From contig NZ_CP025546.1 in assembly GCF_003614435.1 (NCBI RefSeq), forward strand, positions 2,356,001-2,420,000: DNA of 64,000 nucleotides, read 5' to 3'. How positions within the stretch are numbered: position 1 is the stretch's first letter; each line of letters begins with the position of its first letter. This DNA comes from Mycobacterium paragordonae (GTDB lineage: Bacteria > Actinomycetota > Actinomycetes > Mycobacteriales > Mycobacteriaceae). Shown one piece after another: positions 37,336 to 46,736 of the stretch. The translations under genes were made by a program, and so were the position numbers. Under the pieces are notes generated by a model. The model saw only the letters and a list, made by a program, of their open reading frames with translations, did not search any database and was not told the origin of the DNA.

Positions 37336-38871
37336 ATGTCTGAAGTAGTGGAGATCTCGCGCGCAAGCAATCCATTCCCGCAAGACGGGATCACCGTCGA
37401 TCAGAACGGCATCCCACACTACGACGGCATCCCGGCCACCCTGCTCGAGATGCTTCACGAACAGGTCACCGCCCGGCCGGACAGCGAAGCCGTGGTCGAG
37501 TTGGGCTCAGATCGCCTGACCTACCGGGAACTCTGGGACCGTGCGTCGGGCGTCGCCGGCGGTCTGCGCGCGGGCGGTCTCAAACATGGCGACCGAGTCG
37601 CGGTGCGCTACCCCGCGGGCATCAGGTGGGTGCTCGCGTTCTGGGGCACCGTGATGGCCGGAGGCATCGCGGTCGCCGTGAACACGCGATCGGCGCAGCC
37701 GGAGGTCGATTTCGTGCTAGCCGATGCCGGGGCGCACGTCGACCTGGCCGCGGACACGCCGCTGCCGGATGGTCCGCCGTATGTCTGCGACCATCTCGGC
37801 CCGAAAGACGTTGCCGCGCTGTTCTATACGTCGGGCACCACCGGGCATCCCAAGGGCGTGCCCACCACCCACGAAGCATTCGTGACCAACACGGAGAACG
37901 CAATCCGGTGTTTCAACCAGCCGCGCGACATCGGTGAGGGTCTGCGTACGCTCATCTCGGTGCCGCTGTTCCACGTGACCGGCTGCAACACACAACTTTT
38001 GGTGGCCGCCCGGCTGGGTGGAGCAGCGGTGATCATGCCGGTGCTCAACCTCGACGACTTATTGGCTACCCTGAGCGCCGAGCGCATCTCCGTGATGGGT
38101 ACCGTTCCGGCGATTTACGCGTTATTGCTGCGGCACAAGGATTTCGGCACGGCAGATGTGTCCGGCGTCCGCTGGGTCGGCTACGGCGGCGCACCGATCG
38201 CACCCTCACTGGTCCGGTCGATCAAGAGCGCTTTCCCGCAAGCCGCGGTGTCAAATGCCTACGGCATGACCGAGACCGCTTCGCTGATGACTGTGCAGCC
38301 CGAGGCCGAGAGCATCGAGCACGCCGACTCAGTCGGATACGCGGTGCCCTCGGTGGATCTCGGCGTCATCCCCAGCGACGCCGGCCAGGACGGCCAACTC
38401 ATCGGCGAACTGGTGACCAAGGGCGCCAACGTCACTGCCGGCTACTGGAACCGGCCCGAAGCGACCTCGAACACCATCGTGGACGGCTGGTTGCATACCG
38501 GGGACGTGGTTCGCGTCGATGACGCCGGACGGGTACACATCATCGACCGACTCAAGGACATCATCAATCGCGGCGGCGAGAACATCTCCAGCGTTGAGGT
38601 CGAAGCGGCACTGCTCGGCGCTCCTTCTGTTGCGGACGCGTGCGTTCTCGCGGTGCCGGACGAGGTGATGGGGGAGAAGGTTGGCGCGGTCCTGTTCGGG
38701 GAGCAGGTCGACGTGCCTGCGGTACTCGAACACTGCCGCGAGCAACTCGCCGACTTCAAGGTCCCGCAGTACATCTCGGTTGTGTCGACGCCGCTGCCGC
38801 GCAACGCCGGCGGGAAGCTACTCAAAGCCAAGCTCCGCGAACAGGTTCAGTGGGGTTCGGCGCTGCGCTGA
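37336..38871 (+). CDS. Acyl-CoA synthetase / AMP-dependent ligase (FadD-type)
   Basis: A 511-residue adenylate-forming enzyme. The phosphate loop is YTSGTTGHPKGV (about 164-175), the A5 motif is NAYGMTETASLM, A7/A8 are DGWLHTGDVVRVDDAGRVHI and IDRLKDIINRGGENISSVE, and the catalytic A10 lysine is in PRNAGGKLLKAKL near the C-terminus. It activates a carboxylic acid to acyl-AMP and probably to acyl-CoA. Chain length is unknown. The ATG at 37336 follows a good ribosome-binding region and an inverted repeat; the PE gene starts 180 bases downstream. Confidence 0.9.
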   Translation: MSEVVEISRASNPFPQDGITVDQNGIPHYDGIPATLLEMLHEQVTARPDSEAVVELGSDRLTYRELWDRASGVAGGLRAGGLKHGDRVAVRYPAGIRWVLAFWGTVMAGGIAVAVNTRSAQPEVDFVLADAGAHVDLAADTPLPDGPPYVCDHLGPKDVAALFYTSGTTGHPKGVPTTHEAFVTNTENAIRCFNQPRDIGEGLRTLISVPLFHVTGCNTQLLVAARLGGAAVIMPVLNLDDLLATLSAERISVMGTVPAIYALLLRHKDFGTADVSGVRWVGYGGAPIAPSLVRSIKSAFPQAAVSNAYGMTETASLMTVQPEAESIEHADSVGYAVPSVDLGVIPSDAGQDGQLIGELVTKGANVTAGYWNRPEATSNTIVDGWLHTGDVVRVDDAGRVHIIDRLKDIINRGGENISSVEVEAALLGAPSVADACVLAVPDEVMGEKVGAVLFGEQVDVPAVLEHCREQLADFKVPQYISVVSTPLPRNAGGKLLKAKLREQVQWGSALR

Positions 38872-39050
38872 CGCGTCCGCACCGTTTCGGCAACATTCTC
38901 GCGCCGCGCAGCTGATTTCGGCGCGCTTACCACAGCAAGATGACACGCTCAATATGGCGTTGTTACGAAGCCGTGAACCGGCTTGGAGCGCGCCTATATG
39001 CCGGACGGGGGTGCCGATCACCCGGCCCGCCTGAAGAAGAGGAGCTACAC

Positions 39051-39845
39051 ATGTCTTTCTTGACCGCACAGCCCGATGAGTTGGCCGCCGCCGCGGGACA
39101 GCTTCAGACCATCGGCGCCCAGCAGGCCGCACAGAACACCGCCGCCGCAGTTCCCACCACCTCCGGCATGATTCCCGCTGCCGCAGATGAGGTTTCGGCG
39201 CTGCAGGCCTCCCTGTTCGCCGCTTACGGAGCGCTGTACCAACAGGTCAGCGCGGAAGCGGCCGCCATGTACGACACCTTCGTCAATACTCTCGGGCTCA
39301 GCGCACAGACCTACGCCGCCACCGAGTCGGCCAATTCGGCCGCTGCGGGACTACCCGCGGCCGCCCTGCCCGCTGCTGCACTGCCCGCGGCGCTGACGGA
39401 TTCCCCGCTGGCCGACGTGGCCAACATCGTCAACATCGGCGTCGGCAACTGGGCGTCGGCGGCATCGAATCTGGTCGGATTGGCCAACGGCGGCCTGTTG
39501 CTGCCGGTCGAGGAAGGTGCGGTGGAGGGCGCGGCCGATGCCGCGGGTCTAGAAGGGGCCGCGGCGATTGGCGCCGGAGAGGCACCCGTCGCGGCAGGGC
39601 TGGTCGGGGGATCCCCGATCGGCGCGATGTCGGCGCCGTCGGCCTGGGCCGGCCCGGCCACTCTGGTGTCCAGTGTGACGCCGCGACCCCCGGGCTGGGC
39701 AGCCGCGGCGCCGCCGACGGTCCCCGCTACGACGCTGCTGCCCGGCATGCCGGGGATGGCGTCAACGGGCCGGAACAGCACCGGATTCGGCGCGCCGCGC
39801 TACGGCGTCAAACCCATCGTCATGCCCCGGCCGGCGAGCATCTGA
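39051..39845 (+). CDS. PE family protein with PPE-SVP-like C-terminus (PE27-like)
   Basis: A 264-residue PE protein. The N-terminal PE domain (1-95) has SFLTAQPDELAAAAGQLQTI and the YxxxE-type secretion region near YGALYQQVSAEAAAMYDTF. The remainder is Ala/Gly-rich and ends with a degenerate SVP-like MSAPSAW and a [12 protein letters not shown] tail also found in the two PPE genes downstream. ATG 39051 follows AAGAAGAGGAG. PE proteins pair with PPE partners and are exported by ESX type VII systems. Corresponds by position to PE27 (Rv2769c) of M. tuberculosis. Confidence 0.9.
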   Translation: MSFLTAQPDELAAAAGQLQTIGAQQAAQNTAAAVPTTSGMIPAAADEVSALQASLFAAYGALYQQVSAEAAAMYDTFVNTLGLSAQTYAATESANSAAAGLPAAALPAAALPAALTDSPLADVANIVNIGVGNWASAASNLVGLANGGLLLPVEEGAVEGAADAAGLEGAAAIGAGEAPVAAGLVGGSPIGAMSAPSAWAGPATLVSSVTPRPPGWAAAAPPTVPATTLLPGMPGMASTGRNSTGFGAPRYGVKPIVMPRPASI

Positions 39846-39864
39846 ATTCCGGAAAGGATTGACA

Positions 39865-41004
39865 ATGATCGACTTTGGCACATTGCCCCCAGAGATCAAC
39901 TCGCTTCGCATGTACACCGGTGCCGGCGCAGCGCCGATGATGGCGGCCGCCGCGGCGTGGAACGGACTGGCAGTCGAGCTCAGTACAACCGCGGATGCGT
40001 TCGAATCGGTGGTCACCGCGCTCACCACCGAGCAGTGGCTGGGCCCCGCTTCGCTGTCCATGGCCGCGGCAGCCCAACCCTTTCTGGCCTGGCTGACCTA
40101 CACCGCGGAGTCCACGGCACTGGCGGGTGCGCAAGCTGTCGCGTCCGCGGCGGCATTCGAAACGGCGTATGCGATGACGGTGCCGCCGGGCGAGGTGGCC
40201 GCCAACAGGGCCCTGCTGGCCATGCTGGTGGCGACCAACATCCTGGGACAGAACACCCCCGCCATCGCAGCCACGGAGGCGCACTACGGCGAAATGTGGG
40301 CTCAGGACGCGCTGGCCATGTACGGGTATGCCGCGTCGTCGGGGGCCTCCGGAAAGCTGAACCCGTTGGCGCCGCCCGCCCAGGTCACCAACCCCGGCGG
40401 AATGGCGGAACAGGCCGCAGCGGTCAATCAGGCCGTGCAGCAGGCCGGGTTGAACAACCTGATCGGCAGCATTCCCAGTGCCGTGGGCGGCTTGGCCTCT
40501 CCGGCGGCAGCGGACGCTGCGGCTCTGGACTCGGTCACGCAGAGCATCACCGATCTGCTCGCTATCCCGTTCGTGCAGAACACCATCAACGGCGCCGTCA
40601 ACACCGCTGGATGGTTCACCACCGCCGGGATCACCACCGCGGTATTCCTGCAGCACACCCTGAACACCCTGCCCGCCGCCGGGGCGGCCGCGGGGATCGG
40701 CTCCGCAGGCGCAGCAGCCGTGGCGAATGCGGTCACGCCGATTGGCGCGGGGACGGCGCCGCTGCTGGGCGCAGCGTCCTCCGTCGGTGGGCTTTCAGTA
40801 CCGGCAAGCTGGTCCACGGCGGCGCCCGCCATCACCGCCGGTGCGACCGCCGCCGAGGGCAGCGGGTGGGCGGTGCCCGAGGAAGCAGGCGCTGTGGCGG
40901 GTGTACCGGGCGCACCCGGGATGGCGCTGGCGCCCAAAGGCGGCGTCGCCGGGCCCCGCTACGGGTTCAAACCGGTGGTCATGCCCAAGCACGTCGTTGT
41001 CTGA
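39865..41004 (+). CDS. PPE family protein, SVP subgroup (first copy)
   Basis: A 379-residue PPE protein. The PPE domain (1-180) begins MIDFGTLPPEINSLRMYTGA, has the WxG-like EQWLGPAS turn and ends in the EMWAQDALAMYGYAA helix. The SVP motif [14 protein letters not shown] lies near residue 310, and the C-terminus is RYGFKPVVMPKHVVV. ATG 39865 has GGAAAGGA in front. It lies 19 bases after the PE gene, the usual PE-PPE pair that forms a secreted heterodimer. Related to PPE43/PPE44 of M. tuberculosis. Confidence 0.93.
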   Translation: MIDFGTLPPEINSLRMYTGAGAAPMMAAAAAWNGLAVELSTTADAFESVVTALTTEQWLGPASLSMAAAAQPFLAWLTYTAESTALAGAQAVASAAAFETAYAMTVPPGEVAANRALLAMLVATNILGQNTPAIAATEAHYGEMWAQDALAMYGYAASSGASGKLNPLAPPAQVTNPGGMAEQAAAVNQAVQQAGLNNLIGSIPSAVGGLASPAAADAAALDSVTQSITDLLAIPFVQNTINGAVNTAGWFTTAGITTAVFLQHTLNTLPAAGAAAGIGSAGAAAVANAVTPIGAGTAPLLGAASSVGGLSVPASWSTAAPAITAGATAAEGSGWAVPEEAGAVAGVPGAPGMALAPKGGVAGPRYGFKPVVMPKHVVV

Positions 41005-41160
41005 TCATTGGAAGTCTCTATGAGAACGCCGAGTTGGACAGAGGCGTTTAACTCACCACGGATAAAATTCACCCGACCGGTTGCCGACGTGGTCTGGGGG
41101 TCGTTGGTGCCGTAGCGCGCCCGGACGCCCAATGGACCCACAACAAAACGGGATTCGCTA

Positions 41161-42246
41161 TTGGATTTTGGAGCCCTACCGCCAGAGTTCAACTCGGCCT
41201 GCATGTACGCCGGCGCCGGCCCGGCGCCGATGCTGGCCGCCGCGGCCGCGTGGAACGGCATCGCTGATGAATTACGCACCGCGGCTTCCTCTTTCGGTTC
41301 CGTCGTCGAACGCCTGAGCACCGAATCCTGGGTCGGCTCCGCGTCGTTGTCGATGGCGGCCGCGGCCCGGCCGTTTGTGGCCTGGCTGGCGTGCACTGCC
41401 GAATCGTCGGCGCGCGCGGCGGCGCAGGCCATGTCATCGGTGGCCGCGTACGAGACGGCCTTTGCGATGACCGTTCCCCCGGCTGAGGTGGCGGCCAACC
41501 GGGCGCAGCTGGCCGCACTGACAGCGACGAACACCCTCGGGCAGAACACACCGGCCATCGCCCTGGTCGAGGCGCGTTACAGCGACATGTGGGCCCGTGA
41601 CGCGGCGGCCATGTACCGCTATGCGGCATCCGCCGCCGCAGCCGGACAACTGGATCCGCTCGCCGGCCCGTCGCCCACTGCGAGTCCGGTCGGACTCGCG
41701 AACATGCAGCAGGCGGCCCTCGGCAGTCTGATCAGCCGGGGCCCGGCGGCAGTCGAGAGCCTCGCCGCCCCGGGCGCCGTGGATGACACGGGCTCGACGT
41801 TGCTGGACTTGTTCGTCGAGTTCGATCAAGCCGAGTTGTGGTGGGCAGACGAGTTCGATCACAACCGGGCGACGTATTACGACTACTCGATAGGCCAGAT
41901 CGGCACCAACAGCGGCGATGACGACGCCGGTGTGGAGGAGTTCGCCGACTCGGCCGCCAAGCCGGTCGCGGCGGCGCATCCAGTGAGGCCTACCCCGACG
42001 GCTGGGGGGTTGGGCCAGGCGCATACGGTGGGTCGCCTGTCGGTGCCGGCAAGCTGGTCCGATTCGGCACCCGTGCGGGCCGCTAAGCCGGCTGTGAACG
42101 GCACGTACTGGGCGGTGCCCGAGCAGGACGAACACCAGGAAGCGGTTGCCCCTGGTTGGGCCGTGTCGGCCGGGCGCGGTCGTGCCGTCGCGGCACCGCG
42201 ATACGGAGTCAAGCCGATCGTGATGCCCAGGCAAGGCATCGTCTGA
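41161..42246 (+). CDS. PPE family protein, SVP subgroup (second copy, TTG start)
   Basis: A 361-residue PPE protein whose only plausible start is TTG 41161 ([20 protein letters not shown]). The PPE domain includes ESWVGSAS and [20 protein letters not shown] motif [15 protein letters not shown] near residue 292; C-terminus [15 protein letters not shown]. The middle (about 218-265) is unusually acidic and aromatic ([19 protein letters not shown], then [10 protein letters not shown]) for a PPE protein. It probably arose by duplication of the preceding gene, from which it is separated by 156 bases. Confidence 0.9.
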   Translation: MDFGALPPEFNSACMYAGAGPAPMLAAAAAWNGIADELRTAASSFGSVVERLSTESWVGSASLSMAAAARPFVAWLACTAESSARAAAQAMSSVAAYETAFAMTVPPAEVAANRAQLAALTATNTLGQNTPAIALVEARYSDMWARDAAAMYRYAASAAAAGQLDPLAGPSPTASPVGLANMQQAALGSLISRGPAAVESLAAPGAVDDTGSTLLDLFVEFDQAELWWADEFDHNRATYYDYSIGQIGTNSGDDDAGVEEFADSAAKPVAAAHPVRPTPTAGGLGQAHTVGRLSVPASWSDSAPVRAAKPAVNGTYWAVPEQDEHQEAVAPGWAVSAGRGRAVAAPRYGVKPIVMPRQGIV

Positions 42247-42255
42247 GCCGGGTCG

Positions 42256-42261
42256 TACGCT
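42256..42261 (+). promoter_or_regulatory. -10 box TACGCT of the carboxylase gene
   Basis: TACGCT fits TANNNT and lies 7 bases before ATG 42269, so the carboxylase transcript is probably leaderless. Confidence 0.5.
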
Positions 42262-42268
42262 GTGCCCT

Positions 42269-45200
42269 ATGCGGCCACCACCGCGCGATGTCCTGATCGC
42301 AAATCGCGGCGAGATCGCCCTCCGCATCATCCGCACCGCAACCGAACTCGGTTCGCGGACCGTCGCCGTCTACGCCGAGGACGACGCCGAAAGCCCTCAT
42401 GTTCATGCGGCCGACGAGGCGATTGCCTTGCCAGGCAACGGCGTAGCCGCCTATCTCGATCAGGCCGCCATCCTGGACGCCGCGAAGACATCGGGCGCGA
42501 AGATGATTCACCCCGGCTACGGCTTTCTCAGCGAGAACTCCGAATTCGCCCGCGCCTGCGCGTCCGCGGGCCTGGTGTTCGTCGGTCCGGACGCCGAAGT
42601 CCTCGATCTGGTCGGAAACAAGTCTTCGGCGCGCGACGCGGCGATCGGCGCCGGCGTTCCCGTGCTGGCCGCCACCGAGGGGCCGAGCAGCGTCGAAGAC
42701 GTGCGCACGTTCTTCGATGCTTGCGACGGCGCCATCATGCTCAAGGCCCTTTCCGGCGGCGGTGGGCGCGGAATGCGCAGGGTCGACCGCATCGACCAGA
42801 TCGACGACGCCTACCGCCAGTCCGCCGCGGAAGCGCAACTCGGTTTCGGTGACTCGGCACTGTTCGCCGAAGAACTGCGCGCCGACGCGCGGCACATCGA
42901 AGTACAGATCGTCGCCGCTTCCTCTTCTGCGTCAGAGGCACACCGAACCCGTGCCGCGGCACTGGGCGATCGCGACTGCAGCATCCAGCGCCGTTACCAG
43001 AAATTGGTGGAAATCGCCCCGGCCCAGCACCTTTCCGACGATCTGCGTCACCGCTTGCATCAGGCGGCGGCCCGGCTCTGTGCCAGGGTGGGGCTCCGCG
43101 GACTGGCTACCGTCGAATTCCTGGTCAGCGGCGAAGACTTCGTCTTCCTCGAGATCAATCCGCGTATCCAGGTGGAACACACCGTCACCGAGGCGGTTAC
43201 CGGCGTCGACCTGGTCGCCGTCCAGCTGGCCATCGCCGAGGGGGCCTCCTTCGAGGAACTTCCGATCCCCGCTGGAATAGCCTCGGACGGAGCCGAAGTC
43301 GGCGGTGAGCCCGCCCCATCCGCAGGCATCGCGATCCAGACCCGGGTCAACATGGAGACGTTCGGGCCGGACGGCTCGGTGTTGCCCAGCGCCGGCACCC
43401 TGGCCGTGTTCACGCCGCCGACCGGTCCGGGAGTGCGCGTCGACACTTATGGACGGCCGGGCCTGGCGCCCAGTCCGCGATACGATTCGCTGCTTGCCAA
43501 GGTGGTCACCCACGTGCGGAGCACGTCGTTCGCAGCGGCAGTCCGCAAGGCTCACACGGCCCTGGGGGAGTTTCGCATCGAAGGAGTCCCGACCAACCTC
43601 AGCGTTCTGCAGGAGCTGTTGTCGGACAACGAATTTCAGCGCGGTCCGGTATCGACCACCTTCTTGGATGACAAGCTCCCGAAGCTGGCCGCCGCGGCGA
43701 CCACACACCAGCGACAGCACCACGTCCAAGTCGCGGTCGAGCTCTACCCGGGCGAGGAGGTGCTGCGCGCTCAGTTGGCCGGCACCGTGGTCGAGGTGAT
43801 CTCCGAGGGCGCGGAGGTCGGCGCCGGCGGGCAGGTGGTGGTGCTGGAGGCGATGAAGATGCAGCACGTGCTGACCGCTTCGGATGCGCTGCGCACGGTT
43901 CGCATCATGGTGACCCCCGGCCAGGTGGTCGGCACCGGGGATCCGCTGGTGGTGTTCACCCGGACCGGATCCGGGTCCGACGGTGAATCGACCTCGGCAG
44001 CAGTCGATCTCGACCGTCCGCGCGACGATCTCGACGAGGTCTGGCAACGGCACCGGACGACGCTCGACGAGGGGCGTCCGGCCGCGGTTGCCAAGCGGCA
44101 CAAGCTGGGTCGCCGCACGGCTCGGCAGAACATCGCCGACCTCGTCGACCCGGGCAGCTTCGTGGAGTACGGTGCGCTGGCGATCGCCGCGCAGCGCAGC
44201 AGACGTTCCGAAGAAGACCTGATCGCAAATACCCCGGCCGATGGCCTGGTCGCCGGCCTGGCGACCATCGGTGCGGATCGCTTCGGGCTGGAGTCAGCGA
44301 GCGCCGTCGTCGTGTCCTACGACTACACCGTGCTGGCCGGGACACAGGGCATGCGAAACCACGCCAAGACAGACCGGGTATTCGAACTGGCCGTCCGAAA
44401 GCGCTTGCCCGTCGTGCTTTTCGCGGAGGGCGGCGGTGGACGGCCGGGTGACACCGACGTCGGGGGCATGGCCGGCCTGGATGTGCCCACGTTCCGCATG
44501 CTGGCCGGGCTGTCCGGGCGAGTCCCGCTGGTATCGGTGGTCTCCGGACGGTGCTTCGCCGGCAATGCCGCGCTGGCCGGGGTCTGCGACGTGATCATCG
44601 CAACGCCGGACGCCAACATCGGCATGGGCGGCCCGGCGATGATCGAGGGCGGCGGGCTGGGGGTCTATCCGCCCGAGGCGATCGGACCGATCGATGTGCA
44701 GCGACGCAACGGCGTGGTGGACCTGGTGGCCCGCGACGAAGCGCACGCGGTGTCGCTGGCCAAACAGTATCTCGGTTATTTCCAGGGCGCCGTGGCGGAT
44801 TGGGCGGCACCCGATCCACGTCTGGCCCGGCACGTGGTGCCGCAGAACCGGTTACGCGCCTACGACGTGCACCGGGCGATCGGCAGCATCGTGGATGTCG
44901 GTTCAGTGCTGGAACTGCGACCCGACTACGGAGTCGGCGTGGTCACCGCGCTGGTGCGGGTCGAGGGTGTGGCATATGGCTTGATCGCCAACAGCAGCCA
45001 TCACCTCGGCGGTGCCATCGACGCGGAGGCGGCCGACAAGGTCGGCGATTTCCTGACACTGTGCGAGTCGTTCCGGCTGCCGGTGGTATCGCTCTGCGAC
45101 ACGCCGGGATTCATGGTGGGTCCGGAGGCGGAGAAGGAAGCGGCGGTGCGGCGCTTCGGCCGGATGTTCATTCTGGGGGCGCAACTGACCGTGCCCTTCG

Positions 45201-45520
45201 GAATGATCATCTTGCGCAAGGGATATGGCCTGGGTGCGATGGCCATGGCCGGTGGCTCGTTCCGCGCGCCACAGTTCACCGTCGCCTGGCCCACCGGAGA
45301 GATCGGTGGTATGGGTCTGGAAGGCGCTGTGCGCCTTGGCTTCAGCAAGGAACTCGCCGCGGCCGCGGATGACACACAACGACAGGCGCTGTTCGACAAG
45401 CTTGTTGCGGCCGCCTACCAGCACGGCAAGGCGTTGCGCGCCGGCACCACCTTCGAATTGGACGACGTGATAGACCCCGCCGAGTCCCGGGCCTGGATCA
45501 CCAGGCTCCGAGACCGCTGA
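42269..45520 (+). CDS. Single-chain biotin-dependent acyl-CoA carboxylase (LCC-like)
   Basis: A 1083-residue protein with a whole acyl-CoA carboxylase in one chain. Biotin carboxylase (1-450): VLIANRGEIALRIIRTA, MIHPGYGFLSEN, ATP-grasp loop KALSGGGGRGMRRV, LEINPRIQVEH. A linker/BT region follows, then biotin carrier with VLEAMKM (biotinyl Lys530). The carboxyltransferase occupies 580-1083, with HAKTDRVFELAVRKRLPVV, RCFAGNAALAGVCDVII and IADGSF-type C-terminal signatures GYGLGAMAMAGGS. The same order occurs in the long-chain acyl-CoA carboxylase described from M. avium subsp. paratuberculosis. It is not in the corresponding M. tuberculosis interval. Confidence 0.9.
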   Translation: MRPPPRDVLIANRGEIALRIIRTATELGSRTVAVYAEDDAESPHVHAADEAIALPGNGVAAYLDQAAILDAAKTSGAKMIHPGYGFLSENSEFARACASAGLVFVGPDAEVLDLVGNKSSARDAAIGAGVPVLAATEGPSSVEDVRTFFDACDGAIMLKALSGGGGRGMRRVDRIDQIDDAYRQSAAEAQLGFGDSALFAEELRADARHIEVQIVAASSSASEAHRTRAAALGDRDCSIQRRYQKLVEIAPAQHLSDDLRHRLHQAAARLCARVGLRGLATVEFLVSGEDFVFLEINPRIQVEHTVTEAVTGVDLVAVQLAIAEGASFEELPIPAGIASDGAEVGGEPAPSAGIAIQTRVNMETFGPDGSVLPSAGTLAVFTPPTGPGVRVDTYGRPGLAPSPRYDSLLAKVVTHVRSTSFAAAVRKAHTALGEFRIEGVPTNLSVLQELLSDNEFQRGPVSTTFLDDKLPKLAAAATTHQRQHHVQVAVELYPGEEVLRAQLAGTVVEVISEGAEVGAGGQVVVLEAMKMQHVLTASDALRTVRIMVTPGQVVGTGDPLVVFTRTGSGSDGESTSAAVDLDRPRDDLDEVWQRHRTTLDEGRPAAVAKRHKLGRRTARQNIADLVDPGSFVEYGALAIAAQRSRRSEEDLIANTPADGLVAGLATIGADRFGLESASAVVVSYDYTVLAGTQGMRNHAKTDRVFELAVRKRLPVVLFAEGGGGRPGDTDVGGMAGLDVPTFRMLAGLSGRVPLVSVVSGRCFAGNAALAGVCDVIIATPDANIGMGGPAMIEGGGLGVYPPEAIGPIDVQRRNGVVDLVARDEAHAVSLAKQYLGYFQGAVADWAAPDPRLARHVVPQNRLRAYDVHRAIGSIVDVGSVLELRPDYGVGVVTALVRVEGVAYGLIANSSHHLGGAIDAEAADKVGDFLTLCESFRLPVVSLCDTPGFMVGPEAEKEAAVRRFGRMFILGAQLTVPFGMIILRKGYGLGAMAMAGGSFRAPQFTVAWPTGEIGGMGLEGAVRLGFSKELAAAADDTQRQALFDKLVAAAYQHGKALRAGTTFELDDVIDPAESRAWITRLRDR

Positions 45521-45531
45521 CGTCAGGGGTA

Positions 45532-45879
45532 TCAGGCGTGGCCGGAGCCGCAACCGACGCCGGGGAGGCAGCCCTCGCCGCCGGGAACGCCGCCCGGGCC
45601 CCAGAACTGGCCGCCGTTGCCGCAGCCGACGCCCGGGATGCAGCCCTGGCCGCCGGGGCCGCCGTTGGGTCCGTTGTCGGTGCCGCCGGAGCCGCAGTTG
45701 CCATTGGGGTCGCAGCCGCCGCCGCCCGGGTCGAGCGGGACGAAGTGAGTGATTCCGGTACTGGTGGTGCTCGGCCCGGCCGCTACAACGTCAGCCGTCG
45801 CCATCGGCGCCGCGGCAATCGCTGTAGCGACAGCCCCGGCCACCACCAGTGGTTTGAGGAGATGTGATTTCGCTAACAT
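45532..45879 (-). CDS. Small secreted Gly/Cys-rich protein
   Basis: A 115-residue protein from ATG 45879. Residues 1-30 are a Sec signal peptide (AKSHLLKPLVVAGAVATAIA, cleavage expected after ATA). The mature part is Gly/Pro-rich with repeated GCxPGxGCG units (GCIPGVGCGNGG and GCLPGVGCGSG), six cysteines in all. No function is recognised; such peptides are common in mycobacteria. It is convergent with the carboxylase gene (11 bases apart) and divergent from fabG across the 45869-45904 inverted repeat. Confidence 0.7.
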   Translation of the reverse strand: MLAKSHLLKPLVVAGAVATAIAAAPMATADVVAAGPSTTSTGITHFVPLDPGGGGCDPNGNCGSGGTDNGPNGGPGGQGCIPGVGCGNGGQFWGPGGVPGGEGCLPGVGCGSGHA

Positions 45880-45904
45880 GCAAATCGCGTACCACGTTAG
45901 CGAA
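45869..45904. promoter_or_regulatory. Inverted repeat TTCGCTAAC-N18-GTTAGCGAA in a divergent promoter region
   Basis: Two perfect 9-bp arms flank 18 bases. The left arm overlaps the start of the secreted-protein gene and the right arm is 56 bases before fabG. The spacing and position suggest an operator, perhaps for a TetR-type lipid regulator binding two half-sites; no such regulator gene is in the window. Confidence 0.55.
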
Positions 45905-45959
45905 TTTTCAAACCTGCACCAGGCGGGCCTTTTCTCCAAGCAACAGAAGGCGTAAGCAC

Positions 45960-46736
45960 ATGACCTCTTTGGATTTGACCGGCCGCACCGCCATCGTCAC
46001 CGGTGCCTCGCGGGGCATCGGACTGGCGATTGCACAGAAGCTTTCGAACGCCGGCGCCAACGTGGTGCTGACCGCCCGTAAGCAGGAGGCGGCCGATGCG
46101 GCGGCCGCGCAGGTGGGCGACCGCGCGTTAGGGGTGGGCGCGCATGCGGTCGACGAGGACGCAGCGCGGCGCTGCGTCGATCTCGCCCTCGAGCGGTTCG
46201 GGCGGGTGGACATTCTGGTCAACAACGCCGGCACCAACCCGGCCTTCGGTCCACTGATCGACCAGGACCATGCCCGTTTCAACAAGATCTTCGACGTCAA
46301 CCTCTGGGCGCCGCTGCTGTGGACGTCGCTGGTGGTCAAGTCGGGGATGGGGGAGCACGGCGGCGCGATCGTCAACACCGCCTCGATCGGTGGCATGCAC
46401 CAGTCCCCGGCCATGGGCCTGTACAACGCCACCAAGGCCGCGCTGATCCACGTGACCAAGCAACTCGCACTGGAACTTTCACCTCGCATCCGGGTCAACG
46501 CCATCGCCCCTGGCGTGGTGCGCACCCGGCTCGCCGAGGCGCTGTGGAAGGACAACGAAGATCCGCTGGCGTCATCGATCGCCCTGGGCCGGATTGGCGA
46601 GCCCGACGACGTGGCCGGCGCGGTCGCGTTCCTGGTTTCGGATGCGGCGAGCTGGATCACCGGCGAGACGCTGGTGATCGACGGTGGCCTGCTGCTGGGG
46701 CAGGCGCAGGGCTTCCAGTCCGGCGGCCGGCAGTGA
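45960..46736 (+). CDS. Short-chain dehydrogenase FabG-type (Rv2766c-like)
   Basis: A 258-residue classical SDR, very close to M. tuberculosis Rv2766c. NAD(P) loop TGASRGIGLAIA (about 15-26), NNAGTNPAFGP, catalytic Ser in NTASIGGMHQS, YNATKAALIH (Tyr and Lys) and the final ITGETLVIDGGLLLG. Likely a 3-oxoacyl thioester reductase or another alcohol dehydrogenase. ATG 45960 is chosen; an in-frame ATG upstream would lie inside the promoter repeat. Its stop overlaps the first acyl-CoA dehydrogenase (GTGA), so the three genes form a lipid-degradation operon. Confidence 0.9.
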   Translation: MTSLDLTGRTAIVTGASRGIGLAIAQKLSNAGANVVLTARKQEAADAAAAQVGDRALGVGAHAVDEDAARRCVDLALERFGRVDILVNNAGTNPAFGPLIDQDHARFNKIFDVNLWAPLLWTSLVVKSGMGEHGGAIVNTASIGGMHQSPAMGLYNATKAALIHVTKQLALELSPRIRVNAIAPGVVRTRLAEALWKDNEDPLASSIALGRIGEPDDVAGAVAFLVSDAASWITGETLVIDGGLLLGQAQGFQSGGRQ

